A stretch of 64,000 bases of DNA from JANOYJ01 sp963792485 (GCA_963792485.1 CAWBWL010000012.1:36734-100733), one strand, 5' to 3'; counted from the stretch's first letter, positions 8,649-17,770 are shown. The notes: a model not told the origin generated them from the sequence alone. Numbers and translations are program-made.

Positions 8649-10767
8649 TTGACCAAGACACGTCTTCATTTCGATCCCGCCCTCCCCGCGCCGCGCGCCG
8701 CCAAGAAGCCGCTTGCCAACACGCGCCATGGTATCACCCGCACGGATGATTATGCCTGGCTGCGGGCTGACAACTGGCAGGACGTGTTCCGCGACACGTC
8801 AGTTTTGGACGCGGACATCCGTGCCCATCTTGAGGCCGAGAACGCCTATCAAGACGCGCAGATGGCCGACACGGTCGAGCTTCAGAAGACAGCTCTTTGC
8901 CGAGATGAAGGGCCGCATCAAGGAGGATGATTCCTCCGTGCCGATGAAGGACGGGCCCTTTGCCTATGGCACGCGGTTTGTCGCCGGCGGGCAGCATGCG
9001 CACTATCTCCGCGTGCCGCGCGAGGGCGGCGCTGAGGAGACAATTCTGGACGGCGACAAGGAAGCTGCAGGCCATGCCTATTTCCGCATCGCGTCCGTCG
9101 GCCACGCGCCGGATCATGCCAGGCTCCTCTGGTCCTATGATGATTCCGGCTCGGAATTCTTCACCATCAAGATCCGCGACCTCGCCGCAGGAACGGACTT
9201 GACCGAAACGGTCACCGACACCGGCGGCGGCACATGGGACGGCGCGTCCAAGGGGTTCTTCTACACCCGCCTCGACGCCAACCACCGCCCGGTCGCCATC
9301 CACTATCATGCCATTGGCGCGTCAGACCCCGACCCGCTCATCTATGAGGAAAAAGACCCCGGCTTCTTCATGGATGTCGGCGGCTCGCGCCTGAATGACT
9401 TCATTTTCATCGGCATAAACGACCATGAGACCAGCGAATACCGCATTCTGCCCGCAGACCGGCCCGACGCCGAGCCGCTGCTCATCGCGCCGCGCGTGCC
9501 GGGCGTGCAGTATGATTTGTCCGAGGGCGGTGATGTGTTCTTCGTGCTGACCAATGACGGCGCCAAGGATTTCAAGATCATGCAGACGCCGGTCGCCGCG
9601 CCGGGAAAGGAAAACTGGACGGAAGTAGTCCCGCATGTGCCGGGCCGGCTCATCCTGTCAGTCATGGCTTTCAAAAACTATCTGGTCCGCCTCGAGCGCG
9701 AGGATGGCCTGCCCCGCATCGTCATCCGTGACCGGTCAACCGGGGAAGAACATGCCATCGCCTTTGACGAAGAAGCCTTCTCGCTCGGCCTTGGCGGTTC
9801 CTATGAATACGACACGGACGTCATCCGCTTCTCCTATTCCTCAATGACCACGCCAGCCCAGCTTTACGACTACGACATGGGCAGCCGCGAACGCACATTG
9901 CTCAAGACGCAGGAAGTCCCCAGCGGCCACACCGCCTCCGATTATGTCACCCGCCGCGTGATGGCGCAGGCGCATGACGGCGAGCGCGTGCCGGTCTCTC
10001 TGCTCTATCGCAAAGACACGCCACTCGACGGCTCCGCCCCCTGCCTGCTCTATGGCTATGGTGCATACGGCATCGCCATCCCAGCCTCGTTCAACACCAA
10101 TTGCCTTTCATTGGTGGACCGCGGCTTTGTCTATGCCATTGCCCATATCCGGGGCGGCAAGGATCGCGGCTATCGCTGGTACGATGAGGGCAAGCGCGAG
10201 AAGAAGACCAATACTTTCAATGATTTCATCTCATCTGCTCAACATTTGATTCAAGCCGGCTTCACCTCCCAAGGCCGCATCATCGCCCAAGGCGGCTCGG
10301 CCGGCGGCATGTTGATGGGCGCGGCGGCAAACATGGCACCCGAGATCTTCGGCGGCATCATCGCCGAAGTGCCGTTCGTTGATGTCCTCAACACCATGCT
10401 CGATGATACCCTCCCCCTCACTCCGCCCGAATGGCCCGAATGGGGCAATCCGGTCACGTCCGAGGCCGACTACAAAATCATCGCGTCATACTCGCCATAT
10501 GACAATGTCACTGAACAAGCCTACCCGCCTCTCCTCGCAATTGCGGGCCTCACCGATCCGCGCGTCACTTATTGGGAACCAGCCAAATGGCTCGCCAGAC
10601 TGCGCGAGCTGAAAACCGACACCAACCCGGCTCTCTTCAAAGTCCATATGACCTCTGGCCATGGCGGCGCATCGGGCCGCTTCTCCCGGCTGGAGGAAGT
10701 GGCGTTCAGCTATGCATTTGCGGTGAAGGCGGCGGGCGATCAGGATATTGTCAGGGAGGGTGTTTGA
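8649..10767 (+). pseudogene. ptrB: S9 prolyl oligopeptidase (oligopeptidase B-like), frameshifted
   Basis: Together the two reading frames give a full-length protein of about 705 residues, the usual size of oligopeptidase B, a cytoplasmic serine peptidase that cuts short peptides after basic residues. The first frame (8649 on: TRTDDYAWLRADNW) covers the N-terminus. The second continues with QLFAEMKGRIKEDDSSVP up to the stop at 10767. One extra base near 8886-8892 separates them (the frame needed is AAG CAG CTC TTT). The catalytic parts are intact: GGSAGGMLMGA (Ser), TDPRVTYWEPAKW (Asp) and SGHGGASGRF (His). The conservation suggests a sequencing error or a very recent lesion. The last ~75 bp of the gene are partly duplicated beyond the following toxin-antitoxin pair. 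Confidence 0.85.
10693..10733 (+). repeat. 41-bp direct repeat, left copy (inside ptrB 3' end)
   Basis: The 41 bases starting GAGGAAGTGGCGTTCAGCTA are identical to 11521-11561. This copy encodes EEVAFSYAFAVKAA near the end of the oligopeptidase. Together the copies bracket the toxin-antitoxin pair exactly. Confidence 0.9.
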
Positions 10768-10799
10768 ATTTCCTTCGCTTTTACGGCGCTCTGATGTCA

Positions 10800-10828
10800 T
10801 TGACATTATAGTGATTTCACTATATTTT
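10800..10828 (+). promoter_or_regulatory. Promoter with palindromic operator for the toxin-antitoxin pair
   Basis: TTGACA at 10800-10805 and TATTTT at 10823-10828 are 17 bp apart. A perfect palindrome (TATAGTGA-TT-TCACTATA, 10807-10824) fills the spacer. The likely transcription start is only a few bases from the ATG at 10840, so the transcript is nearly leaderless. The palindrome is the expected type of site for repression by the antitoxin; this is inferred from position, not shown. Confidence 0.7.
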
Positions 10829-10839
10829 CTGATCTTGCA

Positions 10840-11202
10840 ATGCCTGACCTCCTTAAGCCGCTTATCTGGATTGGCTCCAGCCGCAAGGATTTCACAGCCT
10901 TTCCGGATGACGTAAAGTCGCAGATGGGATACGGCCTGTTTCAGGCGCAGCAGGGATTTAGGCACCGTAAGGCAAAGCCGCTCGCAGGTTTTGGCGGCGC
11001 GGGCGTGGTTGAGATCGTGGGTGATTATCGGGGTGATGCGTTTAGAACCGTATACACTGTTCGTTTTGCCGCGACGGTCTACGTACTGCACGCGTTTCAG
11101 AAGAAGTCGAAGACGGGCATTGCCACGCCGCAGAGCCACATAAATCTTATTCGCCAGCGCTTGCGTGACGCGGAGCGGTTGGAACAAGGAGGCGGATCAT
11201 GA
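10840..11202 (+). CDS. Toxin, phage Gp49-like/RelE-HigB superfamily
   Basis: A protein of 120 residues resembling the DUF891/Gp49-like branch of the RelE/HigB toxins: GYGLFQAQQGFRHRKAKPL, GFGGAGVVEIVGDYRGDAFR, TVYTVRFAATVYVLHAFQKK and GIATPQSHINLIRQRL are the conserved blocks. Relatives cut mRNA on or near the ribosome and slow growth when the antitoxin is lost. The toxin gene comes first and its stop overlaps the antitoxin start by 4 bp, the HigBA-type order. The ATG at 10840 lies close to a strong promoter with a palindromic operator. The pair is bracketed by 41-bp direct repeats, indicating a recent insertion. Confidence 0.85.
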   Translation: MPDLLKPLIWIGSSRKDFTAFPDDVKSQMGYGLFQAQQGFRHRKAKPLAGFGGAGVVEIVGDYRGDAFRTVYTVRFAATVYVLHAFQKKSKTGIATPQSHINLIRQRLRDAERLEQGGGS

Positions 11203-11522
11203 GCCGAAACGTCAGCTATGAAAAAAGCACTGGCAATGTGTTTGAGGATATCGGGCTTGCCGATGCAGGAGAACATCTGGTGAAGGCCAAGCTGGTTCTA
11301 AAAATCGATGTGCTCATGCGTGATCGCGGCTTGAAACAAGTGGAGGCTGCCGCGCTTCTGGGCGTAAAGCAGCCTGATGTTTCGAAAATGCTTCGGGGTG
11401 ATTTTCGCCAGTTTTCGGTCGAGCGGCTGATGCGCTTTCTTGTGGCTCTCGGGCAAGATGTGGAGATAGCCGTCAGGCCCCACAAAAGCAGCGCCACAGC
11501 CGCCGCGCTGCATGTGGCTTGA
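11199..11522 (+). CDS. XRE-family antitoxin
   Basis: A protein of 107 residues with a Cro/CI-type helix-turn-helix at about residues 45-80: RGLKQVEAAALLGVKQPDVS then KMLRGDFRQFSVERLMRFLV. It is the partner of the preceding Gp49-like toxin and should neutralise it and repress the shared promoter through the palindrome at 10807-10824. The start overlaps the toxin stop (ATGA). The TGA stop at 11520-11522 takes its last two bases from the downstream 41-bp direct repeat, so the end of the gene coincides with the insertion boundary. Confidence 0.87.
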   Translation: MSRNVSYEKSTGNVFEDIGLADAGEHLVKAKLVLKIDVLMRDRGLKQVEAAALLGVKQPDVSKMLRGDFRQFSVERLMRFLVALGQDVEIAVRPHKSSATAAALHVA

Positions 11523-11561
11523 GGAAGTGGCGTTCAGCTATGCATTTGCGGTGAAGGCGGC
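11521..11561 (+). repeat. 41-bp direct repeat, right copy
   Basis: Identical to 10693-10733. In frame it still reads EEVAFSYAFAVKAA followed by a diverged tail (QIKTLSTSA) and a TGA, so it is a remnant of an oligopeptidase 3' end. Similarity continues more weakly for about 20 bases beyond the exact repeat (GATCAGGATATTGTCA against GATCAAGACACTGTCA). Confidence 0.9.
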
Positions 11562-11663
11562 ACAGATCAAGACACTGTCAACTTCCGCCTGAACGATATC
11601 TCCTCCCCTTGCGGCGCAGCGGCATTCGGCGCTTAATGCGGGACGGCAGAGGAGGTTCGCATC

Positions 11664-12230
11664 ATGGCGTCCTGGCGGTGTTTCGCGGCTCCGGTTCTGG
11701 CGGCCTTCCTCATGGCGGCGGCAAGTGAAGCCGCAGAAAGCAATGACAAACCGGCCGCAGCGGTCGAGGCAGGCGAGAGTAAGCCCAGCCTCTACGAAAC
11801 GGACCAGTTTTCCTTCAGCCATCCCGCCGCTGTCACAGTCAAGTTGATGAATTTCCACCCCACCTTGACGCGCCATGATGGCGGCACCGCGCGCGGCACA
11901 CACATCATCGTCGAGCGCCATCAAGAGGTCGGTGATGAGGACCTGATCGCGGTCCGCGATATTTTCATCAACAACTTGCTTGCCGGGCCCATTTCAGACG
12001 GCGTCCGCATCGCGCGCAAGGACGTTTCCCGCAAGCTGCATGACGGCACGGAAATCAAAGGCGTCCGCGCCATGGCTGCCAATGCCGGCAACGATCTCAT
12101 CATCGCGGTCTACACGCTGCGGCTCGGCAAGGGCGCGCTGATGTTCGCCACTCTTTTCAACAAAACCGCCGCGCCGGATGAGGGTGCGATTATCGACCAG
12201 TTCTGGGAAACGCTGCGGGTGAAACGTTAA
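11664..12230 (+). CDS. Secreted hypothetical protein
   Basis: A protein of 188 residues with a signal peptide of about 25 residues (CFAAPVLAAFLMAAASEAA). The mature part has YETDQFSFSHPAAVTVKLMN and a C-terminal half (GNDLIIAVYTLRLGKGALMF, DQFWETLRVKR) that resembles the compact alpha/beta domain of secreted stress- or lipid-related proteins ending with an amphipathic helix. I cannot assign a family. The start at ATG 11664 follows AGGAGG at 11651-11656. It is probably periplasmic. No clear functional link to the deacetylase gene that follows about 100 bp downstream. Confidence 0.65.
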   Translation: MASWRCFAAPVLAAFLMAAASEAAESNDKPAAAVEAGESKPSLYETDQFSFSHPAAVTVKLMNFHPTLTRHDGGTARGTHIIVERHQEVGDEDLIAVRDIFINNLLAGPISDGVRIARKDVSRKLHDGTEIKGVRAMAANAGNDLIIAVYTLRLGKGALMFATLFNKTAAPDEGAIIDQFWETLRVKR

Positions 12231-12326
12231 AGGGGCGGCGCGGCGACAGCTGACATCCCCCGATTGACCTGCCCCAAGGGAAGTATACAGTTCCTGCGCG
12301 CGGTCCATTTGCATGGGAGACAGTTC

Positions 12327-13442
12327 ATGCCCAAAGTTCCAACCCCTCCGCAGTTTGTCTGCCTTGCGTTTGACGGTTCCAATGAACCGGAGTTCTGGCA
12401 GGCGTCGCGGAAATTTGCGGCGAGCGCCGGCGTGCGCTTCACCTATTTCATCAGCGGCGTTTATTTCCTGCTCACCGCCGACAAGAATGATTACATCGAT
12501 GCCCTGGGCCGCCCGGGCAAGAGCAATATCGGGTTCGGCGGCACGCTGGACATGATGAAGCAGCGCCTCGAGCAGGTGCGGCTCGCCATGAAGGAGGGCC
12601 ACGAGATCGGCTCCCACGCCATCGGCCATTTCGATGGCGCCAAATACACATTCGCGCAATGGGACAAGGAGTTCGCGCAGTTCACCAGCATCCTGACAAA
12701 TGTCTGGCAGCGCTACAACAAGACAGCCGAGCCGGCTGGCTGGAAGAACTATTTCGCCAAGGAAGTGTCCGGCTTCCGCGCGCCCTATCTTGCCGTCGGC
12801 GATCAGAAGGCCCTGAGGCAAACGTTCAAAAAGCACGGCATGGATTACGACACGAGCCTTGTGAACAACATGAACTATTGGCCGCGCCAGATCGACGGCG
12901 TCTGGAATTTTCCGCTGGCAATGATCCCGGTTTCGGGCACCTCCAAGAAGACGCTGAGCATGGACTACAACTTCCTGGTCACCCAGACGGGCGGCAAGGA
13001 TGGCCCCAAGGAAAAGCAAAAGGAATACGAAGACCAGATGGTCCAGAGCTATGTCACCTACTTCCACAACAACTATTTCGGCAACCGCGCGCCGGTTCAT
13101 ATCGGGCATCACTTTTCACAGATGCAGGGCGGCGCCTATTGGCGGGCGCTGCAGCGGATTGCCATATATGTGAAGAAGAAGCCCGACGTCATTTGCGGGA
13201 CTTACAAGGAACTCATGGCTTTTGTCGCAAAGAACAAAAGTCTTCTGGACGATTACCAGGCAGGTAATTTTGACAAAGCTGTGCCCACCGCAGCGCCAAG
13301 GACGCGCGGCGATTTCGTGGCAATGGCCATGCCACCTGTCACAATGAAGCCGCTAAGCCAGATGCAGCTCGACAAGGTGCAGACGAAAAAGAAGACGAGC
13401 AAATCGACCGGGTGCTGCCAGCCTGGATCCCTGCACATTTAA
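12327..13442 (+). CDS. Polysaccharide deacetylase-like protein (paralogue)
   Basis: A protein of 371 residues clearly paralogous to the product of 276-1271. Shared blocks are CLAFDGSNEPEFW against SFDGAGPLPQW, VRFTYFISGVYF, GKSNIGFGGT, GHEIGSHAIGHFDG (about residues 91-104, candidate metal ligands), FRAPYLAV and the C-terminal GHHFSQMQGGAYWRALQR. Unlike the first copy it has no signal peptide. It also carries an extra C-terminal tail ending with a Lys-rich segment and SKSTGCCQP. Start at ATG 12327 with GGGAGAC upstream. A strong hairpin with a T-rich tail follows the stop. The fold resembles NodB/CE4 esterases; the substrate is unknown. Confidence 0.8.
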   Translation: MPKVPTPPQFVCLAFDGSNEPEFWQASRKFAASAGVRFTYFISGVYFLLTADKNDYIDALGRPGKSNIGFGGTLDMMKQRLEQVRLAMKEGHEIGSHAIGHFDGAKYTFAQWDKEFAQFTSILTNVWQRYNKTAEPAGWKNYFAKEVSGFRAPYLAVGDQKALRQTFKKHGMDYDTSLVNNMNYWPRQIDGVWNFPLAMIPVSGTSKKTLSMDYNFLVTQTGGKDGPKEKQKEYEDQMVQSYVTYFHNNYFGNRAPVHIGHHFSQMQGGAYWRALQRIAIYVKKKPDVICGTYKELMAFVAKNKSLLDDYQAGNFDKAVPTAAPRTRGDFVAMAMPPVTMKPLSQMQLDKVQTKKKTSKSTGCCQPGSLHI

Positions 13443-13458
13443 AGCGCTGAATTGACGG

Positions 13459-13490
13459 TCCCTTCCCCGCCGGGGAAGGGATTGTGTTTT
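13459..13490 (+). terminator. Rho-independent terminator
   Basis: A 10-bp perfect stem (13459-13468 with 13472-13481, TCCCTTCCCC/GGGGAAGGGA) with a 3-base loop is followed by TTGTGTTTT. It lies 17 bp after the deacetylase-like gene's stop and could serve both convergent genes. Confidence 0.75.
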
Positions 13491-13511
13491 CCAGTCACAG
13501 AAGAGAAATCT

Positions 13512-14351
13512 CTAAAAGTCGGACGGCACGCAGATCAATCCTGAGCGGTATTTGAGTGACGCGGTCCAGCGCGGCCCGCCACCCGGCGCGAGCGGATTGA
13601 ACTTTGAGAATTCGATGTTTTCGATCGAATTCATTTGCCGCATGGAATGCGCCTCGATGACATCGCCGGTCCGGCCGGGAAATACGTGATAGCCAGCATG
13701 TGCGGTCGCAACCCAGATCGGCACGGTCTTGAAGGCAGCAGGCGGCGTCTTCTTGAAGCCCACCAGCTTGGTGGCGTTATCCACCGCCACATCGTAATAC
13801 ATGCCTTTGTTGACGGAACTCGCATAGCGAAGTGCGTGGCCGCCCCATTCGGGCCTCCAGCTGCCGCTTGACTTGGGCGGATTGAGCCGCCTGTCTTCCG
13901 CATCCCATTCCGCGTTCTTGCTGGGATCAGGGTTCCAATAATAGACTTTCCAGCCAAGCTGCCGCATCATGCTTTGCAGATCGGTGCCGTAGAATTTCTG
14001 GCCGATCCTGAGCTGGTCGTTGATCTTCCTCCACGTGTTGGGCATGCCGGTGGCGTCGAAGCCGCGCGCCAGAGCCTGCATGGCCAGAGTCACACAGGCT
14101 GTCGCCACCTGCTGATCCGCCAGAAAGGCAGGTTTTCCAAATTTCTGCAGCTGCTCAATGCGCAGCGCCTTGGTTCTGTGCTCGGGTTTGCGGTTTCCGT
14201 AATATTTCGAGACGCCCCATTGCCTGAAGAACTTGATGTGGTCGTCAAAGGTGAAATCAAGAAACCCCGCTGCCGCTGCGGCGAAGGCCGGGAGCGAGTT
14301 GCGATGTTGGGTTTTCTCCGCCGGCGTAAACATGTTGCTGGGCACAGCCAT
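13512..14351 (-). CDS. Hypothetical protein, 279 residues
   Basis: I do not recognise this protein. It starts MAVPSNMFTPAEKTQHRNSL and has no convincing signal peptide, though residues 21-32 (LPAFAAAAAGFLDF) are hydrophobic. It contains many aromatic residues and motifs such as WGVSKYYGNRKPEHRTKAL, GKPAFLADQQVATACVTLAM and ATAHAGYHVFPGRTGDVIEAH. The single Cys in VATACVTL and the His in TAHAGYHVFPGR could suit a papain-like or NlpC/P60-like hydrolase fold, but this is speculation. It is convergent with the deacetylase gene and shares its terminator region. Confidence 0.65.
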   Translation of the reverse strand: MAVPSNMFTPAEKTQHRNSLPAFAAAAAGFLDFTFDDHIKFFRQWGVSKYYGNRKPEHRTKALRIEQLQKFGKPAFLADQQVATACVTLAMQALARGFDATGMPNTWRKINDQLRIGQKFYGTDLQSMMRQLGWKVYYWNPDPSKNAEWDAEDRRLNPPKSSGSWRPEWGGHALRYASSVNKGMYYDVAVDNATKLVGFKKTPPAAFKTVPIWVATAHAGYHVFPGRTGDVIEAHSMRQMNSIENIEFSKFNPLAPGGGPRWTASLKYRSGLICVPSDF

Positions 14352-14478
14352 GGCATCCCTCCAGAAGTATCTTCACCCCGAAGTGACTATACGTCAGCTT
14401 CTGCAATTCTCAAGGGCCAAGAGTTGCGCGCCTTGCGGCCGGAATGGATGGCAAACGGTCAACGGAGACTGGCCGGTC

Positions 14479-15319
14479 CTACCCCTCCAAATTCAGCCAG
14501 GCCACCTCATCCGCGCTCAGCGTCACACCCAATCCTGGCAGGGTCGAGACAATCTCCCCCGGCGACCGCGGCCCGATAATCGCCAGCGAGGGGAAGCTTT
14601 GGGCGAGGACCCAGGCGGTGGCGATGTTGTGGGTGGAGACGCCGTGTTTCTTCGCCATTTGTTCCGCCCGGTTGCGGCGCTCCGCGTTGGCGGGCGAGCC
14701 GAAGCAGGTTTCCGGGCCGATATCGGCGGGGAGACGGTCGCGCAGCTCGGCGGGCAGGAAATAGCCGCGCGCCTGTGACGACCAGCTGATATGGGTGACA
14801 TTGTTCTGGCGCATGAAGCCGAGCGTCTCCGCATTGTTGGAGGTGACGCAGCCGTCCCAGATCGGCTTTTCCATGACCGCCAGCGACAGGTTGTTGTTGA
14901 GCAGCGAGAGCCCCATCAGCCCGTGTTTCGCCGCATATTCATTGGCCTCCTTGAACCGCGCCACGGACCAGTTCGAGCCGCCGAAAATGCCGATCTTCCC
15001 GGCCTCATGCAACCGGTTCAGCGCATCGACAAACTCGCCGACAGGAACATCCAGATTGTCACGGTGCATGATGTAGATCGGCGCATGGGAAATGCCGAGC
15101 CGCTCCAGCGAGATATCCAGCTGCGCCCCGATGGCGCGCGGCGTGCAATAGGGTGTGTGCGCGCCCTTGACGATGACATTGATATCCTTCTCGACGCCGC
15201 GCGCGCCGATCCACTCGCCGAGCACCACTTCATGATGCCCGCCGCCATAGACGAAGCCGGTGTCGAACGCGTTGCCTCCGGCCTCAATGAACGCGTCCCA
15301 GACAATGGCGCCCTGCCCC
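14479..15319 (-). CDS. Aldo/keto reductase domain (3' part of a Gfo-AKR fusion gene)
   Basis: An aldo/keto reductase (TIM-barrel, NADPH-dependent) region of about 280 residues: EAGGNAFDTGFVYGGG (catalytic Asp and Tyr), INVIVKGAH (Lys), APIYIMHRDN (His), HISWSSQARGYF and the C-terminal NIATAWVLAQSFPSLAIIGP (cofactor binding). The ATG at 15349-15351 is not believed to be its start. The first strand of the barrel (GVKLPVSRLAIGCDNKNDIG) is encoded in the other frame at the end of the Gfo/Idh/MocA ORF, and removing one base from the C4 run at 15316-15319 joins them into one protein of about 667 residues. So this is the second half of a two-domain oxidoreductase broken by an extra base. Confidence 0.85.
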
Positions 15320-16483
15320 GATATCGTTCTTGTTGTCGCAGCCAATGGCAAGGCGCGAGACCGGCAGTTTGACGCCGTCGAGCTTCACCTTTGGAATGGA
15401 CGGAAGGCCGGACGGGATGACGCCTTTGAGCGCGCGGTTGGTCTTCGGCCGTTCGGCGAAGGTCACATAGCCCACCTCCTGCCGCCAGCGGTCGAGCGTG
15501 TCGGCATTGCCGAGCGAATCGCCATGGCTCATGGCCGGAGAGACGGCCTGCTTCTTGCCCTCGGCGATCAGGCGGCTGGCGAGATCGGCCTCGAAGGCGA
15601 AGAGGTGGTGATGCGATTTTATTTCCTCCACACGGCTCTTGCCGCCAACAGTCACTTCAATCGTTGCATCAGACGGCCCGGCATTGCGGCCCGGAACCCA
15701 AGGATTGCCGAGCCGGACGGAGCCCTTGTCGCCGGTGGCGATGACGGCGTTTTCCATTTCATTCCGCACCGAGCAGGCGATTTCGGCGGTGATGCCGCTC
15801 TTGAAGGTGAGCAGGCCATAGGCGGTCTCGTCCACACCTGTCGGCCCCATGACCGCAACACCTTTGACCGTCACCGGATTGTCGAACCCCGCGCCAATGG
15901 CAGCGCCCGCAATCAGCCGCGAGGCGGAGACCGGATAACAGCCGACATCGAGAATGCCGCCGCCGCCGAGCAATGGATCATAAAGGCGGGAGGCCGGATT
16001 GCGCTGCGAGGAAAAGCCGAATGTCGCCTTGATGTGGCGGACCTGCCCGATCTCGCCGGACTTGATGATGTCCACCAGCCGCGCGATCTGCGGGTGGCAG
16101 CGGTACATGAAGGCTTCCATGAAGAACACGCTCGCCTGCGCCGCGGCTTCCGTGACGGCGGCGGCCTCGCCCGCGTTCATGCCCATCGGCTTCTCGCAAA
16201 CCACCGCCTTGCCATGGCGCATGGCCATGATCGACAGTTCGGCATGCCAGGGATGCGGGGTGGAAACATAGATGGCGTCGATGTCCGGGGCGGAGGCGAG
16301 CGCCTTATAGCTGTCAAACCGCATATCTGCGGTGATGGCGTATTGATCGCCAAATTCCTGCCGCCGCTTGGCATCGCGGCTGGCGATGGCCACGAGCTTT
16401 CCGGCATCGGTCTCTTTCAGCCCGTCAGCAAAATTATGCGCGATGTCGCCCGGTCCGATGATACCCCAGTTTGTTACAGCCAT
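15284..16483 (-). CDS. Gfo/Idh/MocA oxidoreductase domain (5' part of a Gfo-AKR fusion gene)
   Basis: An NAD(P)-dependent sugar/inositol dehydrogenase-type domain of about 340 residues: Rossmann fold MAVTNWGIIGPGDIAHNF, YVSTPHPWHAELSIMAMRHG and the signature VVCEKPMGMNAGEA. Members oxidise or reduce sugars and polyols. After residue ~360 the reading frame runs into VKLDGVKLPVSRLAIGCDNK, the start of an aldo/keto reductase, and then shifts out of frame, ending in RHCLGRVH. The start at 16483 suits the Rossmann motif, with GGGACGGA upstream. Two fused oxidoreductases suggest successive redox steps on one sugar; this is inference. The downstream half is annotated separately. Confidence 0.88.
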   Translation of the reverse strand: MAVTNWGIIGPGDIAHNFADGLKETDAGKLVAIASRDAKRRQEFGDQYAITADMRFDSYKALASAPDIDAIYVSTPHPWHAELSIMAMRHGKAVVCEKPMGMNAGEAAAVTEAAAQASVFFMEAFMYRCHPQIARLVDIIKSGEIGQVRHIKATFGFSSQRNPASRLYDPLLGGGGILDVGCYPVSASRLIAGAAIGAGFDNPVTVKGVAVMGPTGVDETAYGLLTFKSGITAEIACSVRNEMENAVIATGDKGSVRLGNPWVPGRNAGPSDATIEVTVGGKSRVEEIKSHHHLFAFEADLASRLIAEGKKQAVSPAMSHGDSLGNADTLDRWRQEVGYVTFAERPKTNRALKGVIPSGLPSIPKVKLDGVKLPVSRLAIGCDNKNDIGAGRHCLGRVH

Positions 16484-16564
16484 TTGAAATCCGTCCCGTT
16501 TGCGTGGAAACTCACGATAGCCGCCAACGGGTCGAAGCGACAAGAGGGATAACGATTGGCGCGC

Positions 16565-17770
16565 TCAGGCCAAGGCTTTTTCGCGCATCTCGATCGTCCA
16601 CAATCCGGCAATTCCGGCGAGCGCCATTGCAACCGCGATCCACGCCGTTCCCGAATAGCCAAAGTAAAGCGCGCCGAGCGCAAACGCTGGCGCAGTCAGG
16701 CCATTTCCGAGAAAGGTATTGATCGGATGCAAAGAAGTGCCAAGTCCCGGCCTGTCCGGAAACAGGTCCTGAAAATAGGACAGCGGCATCGACAAAAGCG
16801 CCGCCGCGCCGGCCGCGCCCGGAATGATCAGCACATAAATCTGCCAGTTTGCTGTCGCGAAACTGAGCCCGGCCATGTAAACGCCATAGATTAGCCCCGC
16901 CGCAACCAGGATCGCGAGAATTCCGGCGCGTTTGAGAAGGGCAGCCCACATCAGCATGAAGGGTATTTCGAGAAGCGCGATCAGGCCGGCGATAATGCCG
17001 ACATCGGCGGTGGAGCCGCCAAGATTGACCGTGACGATCAGCGGCCACAGCATGCTCGACAGGCGGACGGTTCCGGTGAGCGAGGCCATGGACAACATCC
17101 GGGCTATCATTATTGGCGAGGCAATTTCCTTGAGCGAGTCCGCAAATCCGGGTCCCGAATTGCTTGTGGGCGCAGCGCCGCCGGGTTTCTGCATCAGGAA
17201 CAGGCACGCCAGAAACACTAGAAAAGCACAAAATCCCGCCATCCCCCAAGCGCCCAGCATGCTTTTCGAGCCAGCAAGCGCAAAGCCCATGGCGGCAGGC
17301 ATCACAACCCAGGCCGCCGACATAAAGGCGCGAAGCGTTGCGTTGATTGAGGCGGCCTCGCGGCCCGGCAAGGCCGTTGTGCGCACCCGCGCCGATGCAA
17401 ACAAGAGCGGGCCCAAAGCCTGAAAGAACGGAATGACACACACCGTCGCAAGGACAAAAACCGGAACGAATGGAAAGAAAAAGATCGCGCCATAGCCGGC
17501 GGCGCCGGTCAGGGCCATGACGATCATCATTTTGCGCCTGTCCCCAATCAGATCAGACAGAACGCCCATTGAAACGCCAATTGTCACCGCCGTCAGAGAG
17601 GCTGCAAAGACGAGCAGGGAGAAAGCCTGATCGCTGAGGCCCAGCTCATTGATCGCCGTCACGGACAGATAGGGTATCGTCGAGCCGATGGCCGAGCCCT
17701 GAACAAACACCATCAAGGCCAGCAGAGCGAGCTGCGGCTGGGCAAAGATCTGGCGCAATGATTGGAACAT
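16565..17770 (-). CDS. MFS transporter (sugar-efflux-like)
   Basis: A 401-residue major facilitator superfamily protein with about 12 membrane segments. The A-type loop between helices 2 and 3 reads SMGVLSDLIGDRRKMMIV. The central loop at about residues 190-205 is short (QKPGGAAPTSNSGPGFADSL). GLGTSLHPINTFLGNGL near residue 345 resembles the SetA/sugar-efflux group, so sugars or related compounds are likely substrates, but this is not certain. The start at 17770 (MFQSLRQIF) precedes the first helix. It lies 81 bp upstream of the Gfo-AKR gene on the same strand, so the two may be co-transcribed and serve one sugar pathway. Confidence 0.85.
   Translation of the reverse strand: MFQSLRQIFAQPQLALLALMVFVQGSAIGSTIPYLSVTAINELGLSDQAFSLLVFAASLTAVTIGVSMGVLSDLIGDRRKMMIVMALTGAAGYGAIFFFPFVPVFVLATVCVIPFFQALGPLLFASARVRTTALPGREAASINATLRAFMSAAWVVMPAAMGFALAGSKSMLGAWGMAGFCAFLVFLACLFLMQKPGGAAPTSNSGPGFADSLKEIASPIMIARMLSMASLTGTVRLSSMLWPLIVTVNLGGSTADVGIIAGLIALLEIPFMLMWAALLKRAGILAILVAAGLIYGVYMAGLSFATANWQIYVLIIPGAAGAAALLSMPLSYFQDLFPDRPGLGTSLHPINTFLGNGLTAPAFALGALYFGYSGTAWIAVAMALAGIAGLWTIEMREKALA

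Noticed and set aside
11994..13112. Minus-strand ORF of 372 codons opposite the deacetylase paralogue
   Set aside because: Opposite a gene with clear family motifs and a good start; no motif of its own.
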